A stretch of DNA of 64,000 nucleotides from Ohtaekwangia kribbensis (GTDB taxonomy: Bacteria; Bacteroidota; Bacteroidia; Cytophagales; Cyclobacteriaceae): the NCBI RefSeq assembly GCF_042676245.1, contig NZ_JBHTKA010000003.1, forward strand, positions 1-64,000. The letters are read 5' to 3'. How positions within the stretch are numbered: the first letter of the stretch is position 1; each line of letters begins with the position of its first letter. Positions 25,508 through 34,895 of this stretch are shown in pieces. The notes below the pieces were generated by a model. That model was given only the letters and a program-made list of their open reading frames with translations, was not told the DNA's origin and did no database searches. The translations under genes were made by a program, and so were the position numbers.

Positions 25508-26284
25508 TTAGTTCATGTGCGTTGTCAGATCTTTCTCATCGATGCGTATATCGTCTTCACCTACTTCATCGAACGGGTGCTCGAGGTGATCCTGTATATT
25601 ATCAAGACTCACCAGTATAAAACTGTACAGCACAGGCATTACATATTCAAGATGCGCAGAGAAATCGTTGAAGGTGCTGGCAAAGTAAGGACCGTAGATG
25701 ATCGGAAATATATAGATGAACACTTTGCTATAGGCGCGCAACGTTACCGGTGTGCGGTAGGCATGAATGATCTTCAGGTTATCGAACGCGATAATCATTT
25801 TACTGATATATTGATTGATGCGCGATATCTCGCCACTCTGCACACCATACTTACGCATCTCCACCGTCATAGACGATAGCTGCGAAAAGTACTGAAACAC
25901 TTTGCGTTCGTTGTTCTGAATATCGTGTTCATGTTTTGTAGTAAACATGCTGCGCATCAGCACCACCATCGACTCGATGATAACCCGTGTTCGCTGCGGC
26001 AGGTCATGCTCTTTATCAACAGTCCAGTCGCGCGTGGCATAGTATATAGCCAGTGCATGTCCTTTAAAATCAGAGAAACGCTGCAAGGCCGTTTCTCGCC
26101 TGTTGTAGGCAGAGCCAATGGAAAACACTACCGGAAAAACAATTGCAACGCCCACCAGCATATCGGGGAATTTTGCGGTAAGTCCGGTGTGATAGCATAT
26201 ATAGGTTGAAATAACCGCGAGGGCTGTAATGATGAGTGTTTTGTAGTTAATGATCAGAAAGAAGCTTCGTAGTACTTTCTTCAT
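25508..26284 (-). CDS. Bestrophin-like membrane protein
   Basis: The start at 26284 (MKKVLRSFFLIINYKTL) gives 258 residues; the longer frame runs through a terminator. Four hydrophobic helices: two near the N-terminus, two about 185-230. The C-terminal VSLDNIQDHLEHPFDEVGEDDIRID resembles the conserved acidic EDPF-DDD region of bestrophin chloride channels, and the layout (two helices, cytoplasmic middle, two helices) fits. A divergent member, so an ion-channel function is inferred only. Confidence 0.65.
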   Translation of the reverse strand: MKKVLRSFFLIINYKTLIITALAVISTYICYHTGLTAKFPDMLVGVAIVFPVVFSIGSAYNRRETALQRFSDFKGHALAIYYATRDWTVDKEHDLPQRTRVIIESMVVLMRSMFTTKHEHDIQNNERKVFQYFSQLSSMTVEMRKYGVQSGEISRINQYISKMIIAFDNLKIIHAYRTPVTLRAYSKVFIYIFPIIYGPYFASTFNDFSAHLEYVMPVLYSFILVSLDNIQDHLEHPFDEVGEDDIRIDEKDLTTHMN

Positions 26285-26342
26285 AGGTAAAAATGGAAGA
26301 TTTAATATTCGTTTAACAGCCGTAAAATTAATGTAAAAAACC

Positions 26343-26365
26343 AAAAGCCCTTTTGCAGGGCTTTT
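26343..26365 (-). terminator. Terminator after the OmpA-family gene
   Basis: AAAAGCCC / GGGCTTTT with a 7-nt loop; on the minus strand it is followed by a run of T (plus-strand A run 26335-26340). Confidence 0.85.
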
Positions 26366-26392
26366 AGTGGGCTCCAACGAAATCCAACAAAT

Positions 26393-27625
26393 TTATTCTT
26401 CGAGTATCTCTACTTCAACGCGAACATTTTTCTGCGCATTGGGGCCGCGCTTGTCATATATAGGGCGCTTGCCTCCCCATGCTTTCAGCTCAACTCTGCT
26501 GTCGGCAATTCCTTTCGATACGAGGTAATCTTTTATAATCGAAGCACGGTTATACGATAAGTCTTTTGCTGAACCCATGCCCTGCTTCGACCCGTCCAGC
26601 GAGAAGAAATTTTTATCAGGTCCCATCGTAATCATTTTACCATGATAGTTACCGTTGGTGTGGCCGTGCAGGCGTATTCTATAGCGTGGGTTTTCCTGTA
26701 ACAACTGGAGCAGACTGTTCAACTCGTATGTAGACTCCGGACGCATAACGGCTGCATCGTTAAAGAAGTATACATTATACAGCGTAGTGATATCGCCTTT
26801 GTGATAGCGAACCAAATCGAAGTTTACCACCAGCGTAGTTCCCATCAGGTCGATATAGGGTTTTACGGTATCTGCCAACGGTAACGGGTAATTTATCTCC
26901 TGCTGTATTTTTCTATAGCCGAACGCTTCGCATATCAGCGTAAGCTGACCGGATTTACTTTTCGGATCAGGAAGCAACAGGTATTCATTTCCCTTTACGC
27001 GTGTCAGAGCTTTTGATCGTTCGGTATCAATTACCTGCACATAGCCATCTACAATGCGATTGTTTCGTGCATTGTATAAACTGAGGAACACTTCTGTGTT
27101 GCCCAACGTCATGGGGTTGTATTGCACGATCGGAGGATTGTCAGTTACCTCAATAGTATCGCTCGCAGTTGAATCCGGAGTTCCGGCCGGAGTTGTACTG
27201 TTGTTATTTTGGAGATGCTGTTCATTTCCGTTAGCCGGAGGAACAGCCTCTTGAGGTTTCACTTCGGCAGGCGGTGGTGTAGTCTGCAAGGCAGGTATAT
27301 AACCCGGCACAACGCGCACCCAGGCATCTTTAAATTTACCTTGTTTGCGTGTAGCCGTCATGTATAATAAAGACTCTTTTAGAGAAGTAAAATATTTCAG
27401 ATAAACGAAATATAATTTCTTGCTGGCGTTGTATCCGTACTCGGCAGAGGTTCCCTGGTGCCGCAGTTCTTCCACATATTTCTGAGCCGCGCTTTCGCGA
27501 GATGGCGCATAAGCAGCCACCACTACATAATACCCAGGTGTTAATTCTTTTGATTGAGTAACTAAAAAAGAGGTGGTAACAAGGGAGAGCGCTATCAGTA
27601 GCAAACATCCGGCAAAATTCTTCAT
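26393..27625 (-). CDS. OmpA family protein with N-terminal SPOR-like region
   Basis: The start at 27625 (MKNFAGCLLLIALS) gives 410 residues. After the signal peptide comes a SPOR-like stretch (YYVVVAAYAPSRESAAQKYVEEL...KLYFVYLKYFTSLKES), a Pro/Thr/Asn-rich linker about 115-160, a beta domain, and a C-terminal OmpA-like peptidoglycan-binding domain (VYFFNDAAVMRPESTYELNSLLQLL, RLHGHTNGNYHGK, SYNRASIIKDYLVSKGI, GPNAQKNVRVEVEIL). It probably links the outer membrane to peptidoglycan. Confidence 0.88.
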   Translation of the reverse strand: MKNFAGCLLLIALSLVTTSFLVTQSKELTPGYYVVVAAYAPSRESAAQKYVEELRHQGTSAEYGYNASKKLYFVYLKYFTSLKESLLYMTATRKQGKFKDAWVRVVPGYIPALQTTPPPAEVKPQEAVPPANGNEQHLQNNNSTTPAGTPDSTASDTIEVTDNPPIVQYNPMTLGNTEVFLSLYNARNNRIVDGYVQVIDTERSKALTRVKGNEYLLLPDPKSKSGQLTLICEAFGYRKIQQEINYPLPLADTVKPYIDLMGTTLVVNFDLVRYHKGDITTLYNVYFFNDAAVMRPESTYELNSLLQLLQENPRYRIRLHGHTNGNYHGKMITMGPDKNFFSLDGSKQGMGSAKDLSYNRASIIKDYLVSKGIADSRVELKAWGGKRPIYDKRGPNAQKNVRVEVEILEE

Positions 27626-27715
27626 GTAAGGATAGGATAGGTTTACTAACAATATTATTTAAAATATTGCAATTTTCCTCTCTTTCTCTTGATTCAAGTT
27701 TTATACACCTGATTT

Positions 27716-28678
27716 TTAAGGTGTGCTTTTAAAGCGTTCTTTGAGAAATCCTACGCCATAGCCGCCCAGTTGCAACAACGCAGCGGGCACTGATAAAATC
27801 GCTACGAGCAGGTTTTTGCTTTCGTATAATGAGTGCAGAAAGATGGCCGCGAGGTAAAAGAGCCAGCCGCCAAAAGCAACAGCAAAAAGTATTATATCAA
27901 CAAATGGCAGTAACAACATGAGACCCGTGCCCAACACAAAGAACGAAGGAAACCAGTGTGTGATCTTTATTTCTTCAGGATGCACTTTACCTACCAGCGC
28001 ACGACCGCGGCCGAAGTTAAACACCTGGTTATAAAACTGCGAGAAATTAGTTCTGCGTTTGTGGTATACATACGCTTCGGGAATAAGACCAACGTGAAAG
28101 CCTGCCTTCTTCATGCGAATACTGAACTCTATATCTTCCGCAAAGCGGTCGAATTTAAAACCTTGTGTTGCTTCGTATACTTTGCGCGATATACCCATAT
28201 TAAAACTCCGGGGCTGAAACCAACCCACGCGCTTCTTACCACCGCGTATACCCCCCGTTGTTAATACAGACGCCATGGTATAGCCCATAGCGCGTTGCAC
28301 AAGTGTAAAGTTCTGATGCGCACGATCAGGTCCTCCCCAGGCATCCCATTGATTTTCCTGAAGGGATTTATCTACAGCTTCGAAGTATCCCGGAGGGATG
28401 ATACAATCCGAGTCAAACACAACCAAATAGCTACCGGACGCACGCGCATAACCAAAGTTACGGGTAGGGCCCGGACCTGTGTTTGGTTTAAAGAAATATT
28501 GAATGGACAATTTATCGCGATAGCGGTCTGCCACGGCTTCGCATCGTACCGTGGAACCATCTTCAATGATAAGCACATCAAAGTTCTTTACCGTTTGATG
28601 CGTAAGGCTTTCGAGTAATTCTTCTACTTCCTGCGGACGATTATATACCGGTATAATGACAGAATACTTGGGCGGCAT
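27716..28678 (-). CDS. Glycosyltransferase family 2 protein
   Basis: A 320-residue GT-A enzyme: YSVIIPVYNRPQEVEELLESL at the start, IIEDGST, then a DSD motif (LVVFDSDCIIPPGYF) for the metal-nucleotide, and FAEDIEFSIRMKKAGFHVGLIPEAYVYHKRR. Two hydrophobic helices lie near the C-terminus. It transfers an unknown sugar, presumably to an envelope glycan or lipid. The start is 15 bp from the stop of the next GT2 gene upstream, an operon of two transferases. Confidence 0.9.
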   Translation of the reverse strand: MPPKYSVIIPVYNRPQEVEELLESLTHQTVKNFDVLIIEDGSTVRCEAVADRYRDKLSIQYFFKPNTGPGPTRNFGYARASGSYLVVFDSDCIIPPGYFEAVDKSLQENQWDAWGGPDRAHQNFTLVQRAMGYTMASVLTTGGIRGGKKRVGWFQPRSFNMGISRKVYEATQGFKFDRFAEDIEFSIRMKKAGFHVGLIPEAYVYHKRRTNFSQFYNQVFNFGRGRALVGKVHPEEIKITHWFPSFFVLGTGLMLLLPFVDIILFAVAFGGWLFYLAAIFLHSLYESKNLLVAILSVPAALLQLGGYGVGFLKERFKSTP

Positions 28679-28693
28679 AGTTATACAGCAACG

Positions 28694-29686
28694 TTAATTC
28701 GACACCTTCTCGGTTGCGTCCATTCCTACTTTCTCAATCACGAGGTAATCGCGTTTGGAGAATGATTGCATGGAGATCATTTCTGCCAGGAAGCCGGTAA
28801 CAAAAAGCTGCACACCAATAACGATGGCTACCAACGCCAGGAAAAATAATGGCTGGTCGGTAATATCGCGTTTGATCGGAATTTTGGAAAAATATAGCGC
28901 ATCCATTTTATCCCAGATCACCTTACTGGTAAATACAAAACCGATGAGGAAAGATATAGTACCGAGTGTTCCGAAAAAGTGCATAGGCTTCTGGCGGAAC
29001 CTGCTCACAAATGTGATCGATAACAAATCCAGGAAACCGTTTATAAAACGTTCGAGCCCGAACTTGGTAGTTCCGAATTTACGCTCGCGGTGTTCAACTA
29101 CTTTCTCGCTGATTTTTGTAAAGCCTGCCCATTTCGCGATCACGGGTATATAGCGGTGCATCTCTCCATATACCGTAATGTTTCGGGTTACGGAAGCCTG
29201 GTATGCTTTCAAACCACAGTTAAAGTCGTGGAGCGGAATACCGGAAAGTTTACGGGTAACGTAATTGAAAAATTTGGAAGGTATAGTTTTCGACAGCGGG
29301 TCGTGACGTTTCTTCTTCCAGCCGGATACAAGGTGGTAGCCATCTTGTGTTACCATGCGGTATAGCTCGGGTATTTCATCCGGACTATCCTGCATATCGG
29401 CATCCATGGTAATAATTACTTTGCCTTTTGCTGCGCGAAAGCCGGTTTGCAATGCCGCCGATTTACCAAAGTTACGGTTGAAACGAACGCCCTTGAAGCG
29501 TTCATCGGCCGCGTTTACTTTCAGGATCTGCTCCCACGTGCTGTCGGAACTGCCATCATCAATAAAAATCACTTCATACGAAAAGCCGTGCGCTTGCATC
29601 ACACGGCTTATCCACTGGCATAATTCGGGGATTGACTCCTCTTCGTCTTTTGCCGGAATGATTACGGAAATCTCCGGATGTATCAT
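28694..29686 (-). CDS. Dolichol-phosphate-mannose-synthase-like GT2 (undecaprenyl-phosphate glycosyltransferase)
   Basis: A 330-residue transferase: EISVIIPAKDEEESIPELCQWI, FIDDGSSDSTW, GFRAAKGKVIITMDADMQDSPDEIPEL (DAD motif), then HRYIPVIAKWAGF and REFG-like ERKFGTTKFG. Two C-terminal helices (about 240-260 and 280-305) match the ArnC/GtrB type that charges undecaprenyl-phosphate. The product would be used for envelope glycan modification (family knowledge). It ends 15 bp before the second GT2. Confidence 0.9.
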   Translation of the reverse strand: MIHPEISVIIPAKDEEESIPELCQWISRVMQAHGFSYEVIFIDDGSSDSTWEQILKVNAADERFKGVRFNRNFGKSAALQTGFRAAKGKVIITMDADMQDSPDEIPELYRMVTQDGYHLVSGWKKKRHDPLSKTIPSKFFNYVTRKLSGIPLHDFNCGLKAYQASVTRNITVYGEMHRYIPVIAKWAGFTKISEKVVEHRERKFGTTKFGLERFINGFLDLLSITFVSRFRQKPMHFFGTLGTISFLIGFVFTSKVIWDKMDALYFSKIPIKRDITDQPLFFLALVAIVIGVQLFVTGFLAEMISMQSFSKRDYLVIEKVGMDATEKVSN

Positions 29687-29688
29687 GT

Positions 29689-30219
29689 TTAAAATGTCGG
29701 TTCTGGATGTTTCTTCTGCGTAAAGATAGAAACTATTAGAGCAATTATAACTGCCCCGATTATTCCGAATATAATCCCCATTAAAAACATAGCCTCAGCG
29801 GTTGTGAACATTTCAACAAATTTCATTGCCTGATCAATTTGTTCGCTCGACATACCTTTGGCTTCCATATCTTCAACCGACTTCTGTTTTATAGCTTCTA
29901 TAAAACCTGCGTCAATAAACTTAACATAGATATAGGTAAAGACACTTGAAATAGCAGACGAGATAATACCGAACCACAAGCCAATACCAATTCCTTGTCC
30001 GTATGGCATGAAGCCATTTCCGTTCTCCTTATAATACTTGTGGGCCAGAAAAATGAGGACACCAGTGATAAGATAGCCGATCCATTTCCAATACCATGCT
30101 GTTATATCAACCTGGGCAACAATCATAATAACAAAAATTGCAATTGATACAACACCGCCGATTAGACCATAGCGGATACCGGACTGACGTACTGTGGCAA
30201 GGTTTGCTGTTTCTTCCAT
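29689..30219 (-). CDS. DUF4199 membrane protein, paralogue 1
   Basis: A 176-residue protein with four hydrophobic helices. RQSGIRYGLIGGVVSI, FMPYGQGIGIGLWFGIISSAISSVFTYIYVKFID and a C-terminal helix are DUF4199 features. The linker between helices 3 and 4 is acidic (EDMEAKGMSSEQIDQAM). In Cytophagales such genes often precede GT2 genes, as here (2 bp from the GT2). Function unknown. Confidence 0.88.
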   Translation of the reverse strand: MEETANLATVRQSGIRYGLIGGVVSIAIFVIMIVAQVDITAWYWKWIGYLITGVLIFLAHKYYKENGNGFMPYGQGIGIGLWFGIISSAISSVFTYIYVKFIDAGFIEAIKQKSVEDMEAKGMSSEQIDQAMKFVEMFTTAEAMFLMGIIFGIIGAVIIALIVSIFTQKKHPEPTF

Positions 30220-30225
30220 AGAGTT

Positions 30226-30750
30226 TTAGTTTTTGGGTTGTCTTCTTAGAATTACTGAAAGTATTATACTCACAAAAAAGCCTATGGAAATTCCCTGTAC
30301 AAAGTAGGTAACTGCCAAGACCGAGATGTTAGTCGTAGGTAACTGCTTTAAATTACGCTCAAAAACTTCTTTTCCTATCCGCTCAACATCCTCCTTCGAA
30401 AAAGTGCCCAGGTATTTCGTCATCTCCGTCACATAGGAAGTCATAAATTCTTTCTCTATACTTCCAAATATCGTAAGGCCTATAGATGCAATAACATCTG
30501 CCAGTAAAACCACAATGCCGGCACCGATCATACCCTGCCAGAAATATAGTTCTCCATTCTGATAGTAATCGCGTACTTCCTTCAGCGCAAAGAAGATAAA
30601 AATACCAAAGAGTAAAATTCTGAAATCCAGGTACGGAGCTATCATCAACGGGTGCGTACCTATATAATATAGCGCTACCATCAGCACAAGTGTAAGCGCA
30701 CCAGCAACGAGCCCGTAGCGAATGGATATTTTTAATAAGGGAGATTTCAT
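30226..30750 (-). CDS. DUF4199 membrane protein, paralogue 2
   Basis: A 174-residue paralogue of the preceding protein, 6 bp apart: ISIRYGLVAGALTLVLMV, LKEVRDYYQNGELYFWQGMIGAGIVVLLADVIASIG, then a long acidic loop and a terminal helix. Probably co-transcribed with the first DUF4199 gene and the GT2 pair, following the dihydroorotase-like gene. Confidence 0.88.
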   Translation of the reverse strand: MKSPLLKISIRYGLVAGALTLVLMVALYYIGTHPLMIAPYLDFRILLFGIFIFFALKEVRDYYQNGELYFWQGMIGAGIVVLLADVIASIGLTIFGSIEKEFMTSYVTEMTKYLGTFSKEDVERIGKEVFERNLKQLPTTNISVLAVTYFVQGISIGFFVSIILSVILRRQPKN

Positions 30751-30775
30751 TTCTATACCTATGGATACGAAGACA

Positions 30776-32035
30776 TTAGTCCTCGATACGCTGTTTATTA
30801 TTGTTGAACACCGCCACTACTTTACCGGTAACTTCTTTACCATACCAGGGCGAGTTCTTTGACTTCGACAAGTTTGTTTTTTCATCCAACGTCCACAAGC
30901 GATTCGGATCGAAGAGCGTAAGGTTAGCTTTCTCTTCCACATCGATGCGAGGCATTTCCAGGTTTAGCAACTTGCGTGGATTTACGGTTACTTTCTCCAG
31001 CAACACACTCCAGTCTACAGACTTTGACAATGAAACGAGATTTGATCCGAACGTCTGCAGGTTAATGATTCCGAAATCAGCAAGATCAAACTCCAGCTCT
31101 TTACCTTCATCTTCATGCGGTACATGACCGGAGCAGATCACATCAATCGTTCCGTCTTTCAATGCTTTGATGAGCGCATCGTTATCCACTTTCTCACGCA
31201 GGGGTGGATTTACTTTATAGTTTGTATCGAAGTCTGCCAGGTGACTATCATCCAACAGCGGTTGATAGGCAGCGATGTCGCAGCTTACGTTCAGCTTCTT
31301 TTTCGCTGCACGTATCAGTTCAATGGCTTTACCGGAAGATAATCTGGCCATGTGCAAACGACCTCCTGCATAGCCCAGCAGTTCGAGGTTCTTGCTTACC
31401 ATGATATCTTCAGCAATGCGCGGCATACCTTTCAGGCCGAGCATCGTGCTGTTAATACCCTCGTGCATCTGGCCAAACATATTCAGCCATATATCTTCGG
31501 GGTGATCGATGAGCACTCCGTTAAACTTCTGAAGATACTGAAGCGCTTTCAGCAAGATATCGGTATGCCAGATAGGCTTCAGTCCATCGGTAAATGCTAT
31601 AGCTCCAGCTTCGTGCAGGTCTATCATTTCCGTAAGTTCCTCGCCTTTATTATTTCTTGTTACGGCTGCCATCGCATGGATTTCTACGAGGCGTGTATCG
31701 TTGCCGCGGGTGATATAGCTTACTTCATTTTTAGTTTGTATGGAAGGCGATGTATTGGGAAGCACCGCGATCTCCGTAAACCCTCCGGCTGCTGCAGCTT
31801 TAGACACGGAATCCAGATCTTCTTTGTGTTCAAGTCCCGGATCGCCTACATAGGTACCGAGGTCAAACCAGCCGGTAGACAGCTTCATACCATCAGCCTT
31901 TACAACTTTATCGGCAGAATAATTTTTATCACCGATCTCGGCAATACGGCCGTTGTTGATTAATACATTTTTTTCTTTTTGATGAAAGGGGGAATTGGGA
32001 TCAAGTATTTCAGCGTTTTGTATAAGAATTTTCAT
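30776..32035 (-). CDS. Dihydroorotase homologue lacking catalytic residues (pseudo-dihydroorotase)
   Basis: A 419-residue protein of the class I dihydroorotase (amidohydrolase) family. Family landmarks are intact in scaffold but altered at the active site: the DxHxH metal motif is D58-L-G60-T-Y62; the usual HxxHxS is H228-M-A-R231; the PHH position is Y257; the catalytic Asp of TDHAPH is Gly303 (SGHVPH). The substrate-binding KVNPPLR (274-280) is kept. Non-catalytic homologues that assist aspartate carbamoyltransferase are known in other bacteria; that role is inferred. It lies upstream of the DUF4199/GT2 genes. Confidence 0.85.
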   Translation of the reverse strand: MKILIQNAEILDPNSPFHQKEKNVLINNGRIAEIGDKNYSADKVVKADGMKLSTGWFDLGTYVGDPGLEHKEDLDSVSKAAAAGGFTEIAVLPNTSPSIQTKNEVSYITRGNDTRLVEIHAMAAVTRNNKGEELTEMIDLHEAGAIAFTDGLKPIWHTDILLKALQYLQKFNGVLIDHPEDIWLNMFGQMHEGINSTMLGLKGMPRIAEDIMVSKNLELLGYAGGRLHMARLSSGKAIELIRAAKKKLNVSCDIAAYQPLLDDSHLADFDTNYKVNPPLREKVDNDALIKALKDGTIDVICSGHVPHEDEGKELEFDLADFGIINLQTFGSNLVSLSKSVDWSVLLEKVTVNPRKLLNLEMPRIDVEEKANLTLFDPNRLWTLDEKTNLSKSKNSPWYGKEVTGKVVAVFNNNKQRIED

Positions 32036-32040
32036 GCTTG

Positions 32041-32501
32041 TTATTTTTCACCCGTTAGCTCCAGAATGGTTGTTACAATCCTTTCGGATACCCAGGAAAT
32101 CTGTTCCTGCAAGTTTAGCAAGTATTGGCTTAACAGAAGGTATCAATCCCAGTCTTTTTGCTTTAACAAATACTCCTAACGTTCCTGTGACGGTTAAAAC
32201 CTAATGACAAGGCTACCTTGCGGGCTTTCCGATCATCAACAATTACAAGCGTAACAGGAATTTCCAATGCTAAAGCGAAAGCGCTTGCTTCTCCCTTATC
32301 GACAATCTGTTGCAGCGTTTTTTGCAGAGAATTCTGAGATACCTCTCTTACCTCAAGCCTGTCGGGCAAGGAACTGCCGTACTCTTGTGCTACTTCTTCC
32401 GGAACAATTATTTTTTTATAGCTGGTGCGTAAAAGATCGAGTTCATTAATCTTCGTTAAAAGAATCAAACAACTCGTGTCTGAAATTACAATCTCAGGCA
32501 T
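32041..32501 (-). pseudogene. DUF3368 PIN-domain toxin, disrupted by two frameshifts
   Basis: The first 100 residues read as a PIN toxin: PEIVISDTSCLILLTKINELDLL with Asp8, DKGEASAFALA and VIVDDRKARKVALSLGF holding the acidic sites. An extra base (CC on the coding strand, 32192-32193) diverts the frame to a stop at 32163. Skipping it gives VTGTLGVFVKAKRLGLIPS, and skipping a second extra C (32095-32096) gives WVSERIVTTILELTGEK ending at TAA 32041-32043. The restored length of 152 residues is normal for DUF3368. The 112-residue truncated product may or may not be active. It overlaps the antitoxin gene by 8 bp. Confidence 0.8.
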
Positions 32502-32715
32502 TTTTTATATCGGCCATTAAATCATCAACGGAGTCACCAAAAATAGAAAAGCCATACTTGCCCATCCTTTCAATGAAGGCGCGTTTGCTAAGGCCGGCCA
32601 GATCAGCCGCCTGGCCCAGGGTAAGTTTCTCACGCTCATATAGCTCACCCCCCAGAATTATTTTCAATTCTGTTTCGCTTATATTCTCTGGTAATTCAAT
32701 ACTAACTGTTTTCAC
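32494..32715 (-). CDS. UPF0175 family antitoxin
   Basis: A 73-residue protein: MKTVSIELPENISETELKIILGGEL, then REKLTLGQAADLAGLSKRAFIERMGKYGF, the helix-turn-helix of UPF0175, and a terminal DSVDDLMADIKNA. UPF0175 proteins pair with DUF3368 PIN toxins, and this one overlaps the toxin gene by 8 bp. It would bind the toxin and autoregulate. It is intact while the toxin frame is broken. Confidence 0.9.
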   Translation of the reverse strand: MKTVSIELPENISETELKIILGGELYEREKLTLGQAADLAGLSKRAFIERMGKYGFSIFGDSVDDLMADIKNA

Positions 32716-32747
32716 AGGTTAATATGTTTAAGTTTTACCATCAATAT

Positions 32748-34745
32748 TTATTTCAAAAAACGGATCAGTAATACTTCTGTTATAATGAAGAGCAATGCCA
32801 GCAACAATGCGTACTTCCACAAGGGCGTGCCCAAATATCGCTCCTTTATTTCGTTGCTGAAAGTATCGGATGTTGATGCTGTAAAAATGCTGATGTTATT
32901 TCCTCCACCCACTCTTGTTTTTATTTCTTCACCCGGATATTGGTCCATGAGCGATTCTTCCTTATCCAGGTTAAAAGCGAGCAAGCCTATAGTGTCGCGC
33001 TGCGAAGCAATTTTATAGAAGCCCTGCTCGATCGAGAACTTGGGAACTTCCATAAACACACGGTCGCCCACTTTACGCTGGCCCGGTATAACTTCTTCTT
33101 TACCCACTAACTTTAACGGTTCATCATTCTTTATACTATCCAGTCGCAGGGTAATTAAATTCTCGCGCAGGGTATAATAATGTTTGGTTTCATTTCTACG
33201 CGCACTCGCAGCGATGCGATACATTACCGGGACAAACAATGCATGCTGGTGAAAATCAGTGAAGTCGCGGTCGAGCGCACTGGCCAGTATATATATCTTG
33301 CCACCACGATTGAACAGTGAAAGGAAAGGCAGATCATTTTTAAATCGAAGTATAGCCGCGCGATCGTTGCCCCAGTCGAGCACACGCGAAGCTTTCGGCA
33401 TAGCGAGTGATATCGATTTTTCTTCAAACACATTTTCAAAAAACGGGTTTGAAAAATCAGGTCTGTCCAGGTCAGCCAGTTCACCTTTCGGAGCAGCGTT
33501 CAACCCCGCCACCTGCGCCAGATTCTTCAGGTTGTTAACATCAGGTTGGGTACCCGGCACCAGTAACAATGTTCCTCCTTTATTGATATAGTCTGACAGT
33601 GCATTCGTCAATGAAGGATCGACAGTATTCAGTCCGTTGACAACCACAAGATCCGCCTGCGCCAGTTCGTTATAGTTAAAATTACTCACAGCAAAACCAT
33701 GGTAACTAAATACGAGCTTGTTACCATATACTTTCTCGACCGGTGTAGGCTCATTATCTTTTTTAATCTCTACCACCTTGATCTTGTCGGTAAAATTCAG
33801 CGCGAAGAAAAATTCGTTATCGAAACTTACCGGGAAATCATTGAAGGTTATCTGTGCCTTGTTGAGTCCGGTTAATCCGGTGGCCAGATCAAACGTAGTT
33901 TCGGCAACACCACCTTGTGGCACATCCAATGTAGCGGCACCGGATTGTATATTGTTAATGGTCAGTTTAAGACTGAGTTGGTCGACATCGCGTTTACCAT
34001 CGTTCCGTACTTTTACACGCAATACATTTTTCTCGCCACTGGCAGCAAACGGATTTTCGAGATAAGCAGAATCGATAAATATATTCGACAGAGATGCGAA
34101 GCGAATCGGCACCAGGTGCCACTGCGTTGCCGAGTCAAGCGTTGTTGGTATAGCGCCCAAGGTTGATTTCTGAAAGTCTGATATCCAGAATACTTCACGT
34201 TCATGGGCTGCGCCTTGCTGGCGGATGCGGTCTGTTACTTCCTGCATGGTTCTGCTTACAGGCGAGAGGCGCACTTGTGTGAGCAGGTCGAGTATCTCCG
34301 ATTTTGTTTTGAACGAATTCGAAAACGGAGCAAAGTCGTTGGTGATGAGCTTATACCGGGTATCAGGCGGAAACAGTGAGACAATATTTTTTACAAAAGC
34401 AATTCCAGCATCAAGGCCGCGCACTTTGTCTTCCATCTGTGCCGACATGCTTTGCGAGTTATCGAGGTATAGAACAATAGCATGGTCGTTGGTCAATTGA
34501 TTTTTAGCGGGGATGATGGGCTGGCAAAATGTGATCACCAGAAAAAACAGGAACAGCAATCTGGAAGCGAGAATAAGATAGTGCTTCAGCCTGCGCTTGG
34601 CTGTAGTGGCTTCCTTTACCTGTTTCAAAAAACGGTTATTGGAAAAATAGATCCTGGTTGTTCTGCGAAAATTAAAAAGGTGAATGATGATCGGAACAGA
34701 CAGCACACCCAGCGCCCACAGAAAAGAAGGATATAAAAAATTCAT
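32748..34745 (-). CDS. BatA-domain, VWA-like membrane protein
   Basis: A 665-residue inner-membrane protein. The N-terminus (MNFLYPSFLWALGVLSVPIIIHLFNFRR) is the BatA/aerotolerance-regulator domain with two helices (3-24 and 56-76). A VWA-like domain carries the MIDAS start D95-N-S-Q-S99. A long beta-rich periplasmic part and a C-terminal anchor helix (WKYALLLALLFIITEVLLIRFLK region) follow. It is a standalone relative of Bat operon proteins; the function is not defined. Confidence 0.9.
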   Translation of the reverse strand: MNFLYPSFLWALGVLSVPIIIHLFNFRRTTRIYFSNNRFLKQVKEATTAKRRLKHYLILASRLLFLFFLVITFCQPIIPAKNQLTNDHAIVLYLDNSQSMSAQMEDKVRGLDAGIAFVKNIVSLFPPDTRYKLITNDFAPFSNSFKTKSEILDLLTQVRLSPVSRTMQEVTDRIRQQGAAHEREVFWISDFQKSTLGAIPTTLDSATQWHLVPIRFASLSNIFIDSAYLENPFAASGEKNVLRVKVRNDGKRDVDQLSLKLTINNIQSGAATLDVPQGGVAETTFDLATGLTGLNKAQITFNDFPVSFDNEFFFALNFTDKIKVVEIKKDNEPTPVEKVYGNKLVFSYHGFAVSNFNYNELAQADLVVVNGLNTVDPSLTNALSDYINKGGTLLLVPGTQPDVNNLKNLAQVAGLNAAPKGELADLDRPDFSNPFFENVFEEKSISLAMPKASRVLDWGNDRAAILRFKNDLPFLSLFNRGGKIYILASALDRDFTDFHQHALFVPVMYRIAASARRNETKHYYTLRENLITLRLDSIKNDEPLKLVGKEEVIPGQRKVGDRVFMEVPKFSIEQGFYKIASQRDTIGLLAFNLDKEESLMDQYPGEEIKTRVGGGNNISIFTASTSDTFSNEIKERYLGTPLWKYALLLALLFIITEVLLIRFLK

Positions 34746-34895
34746 CAGCGATAAAGTTAATAGTTAAACGGCTATTCATTCACGGTAGTGTCTATAATTT
34801 GACTAACGACCGCCTCCTCCTGCCCATAAAACTTTCGCCTGCCACAGCAACATCTTAAAAAAGAATTCAGGGGTCAGGCAACGACCGCTGCGAAG

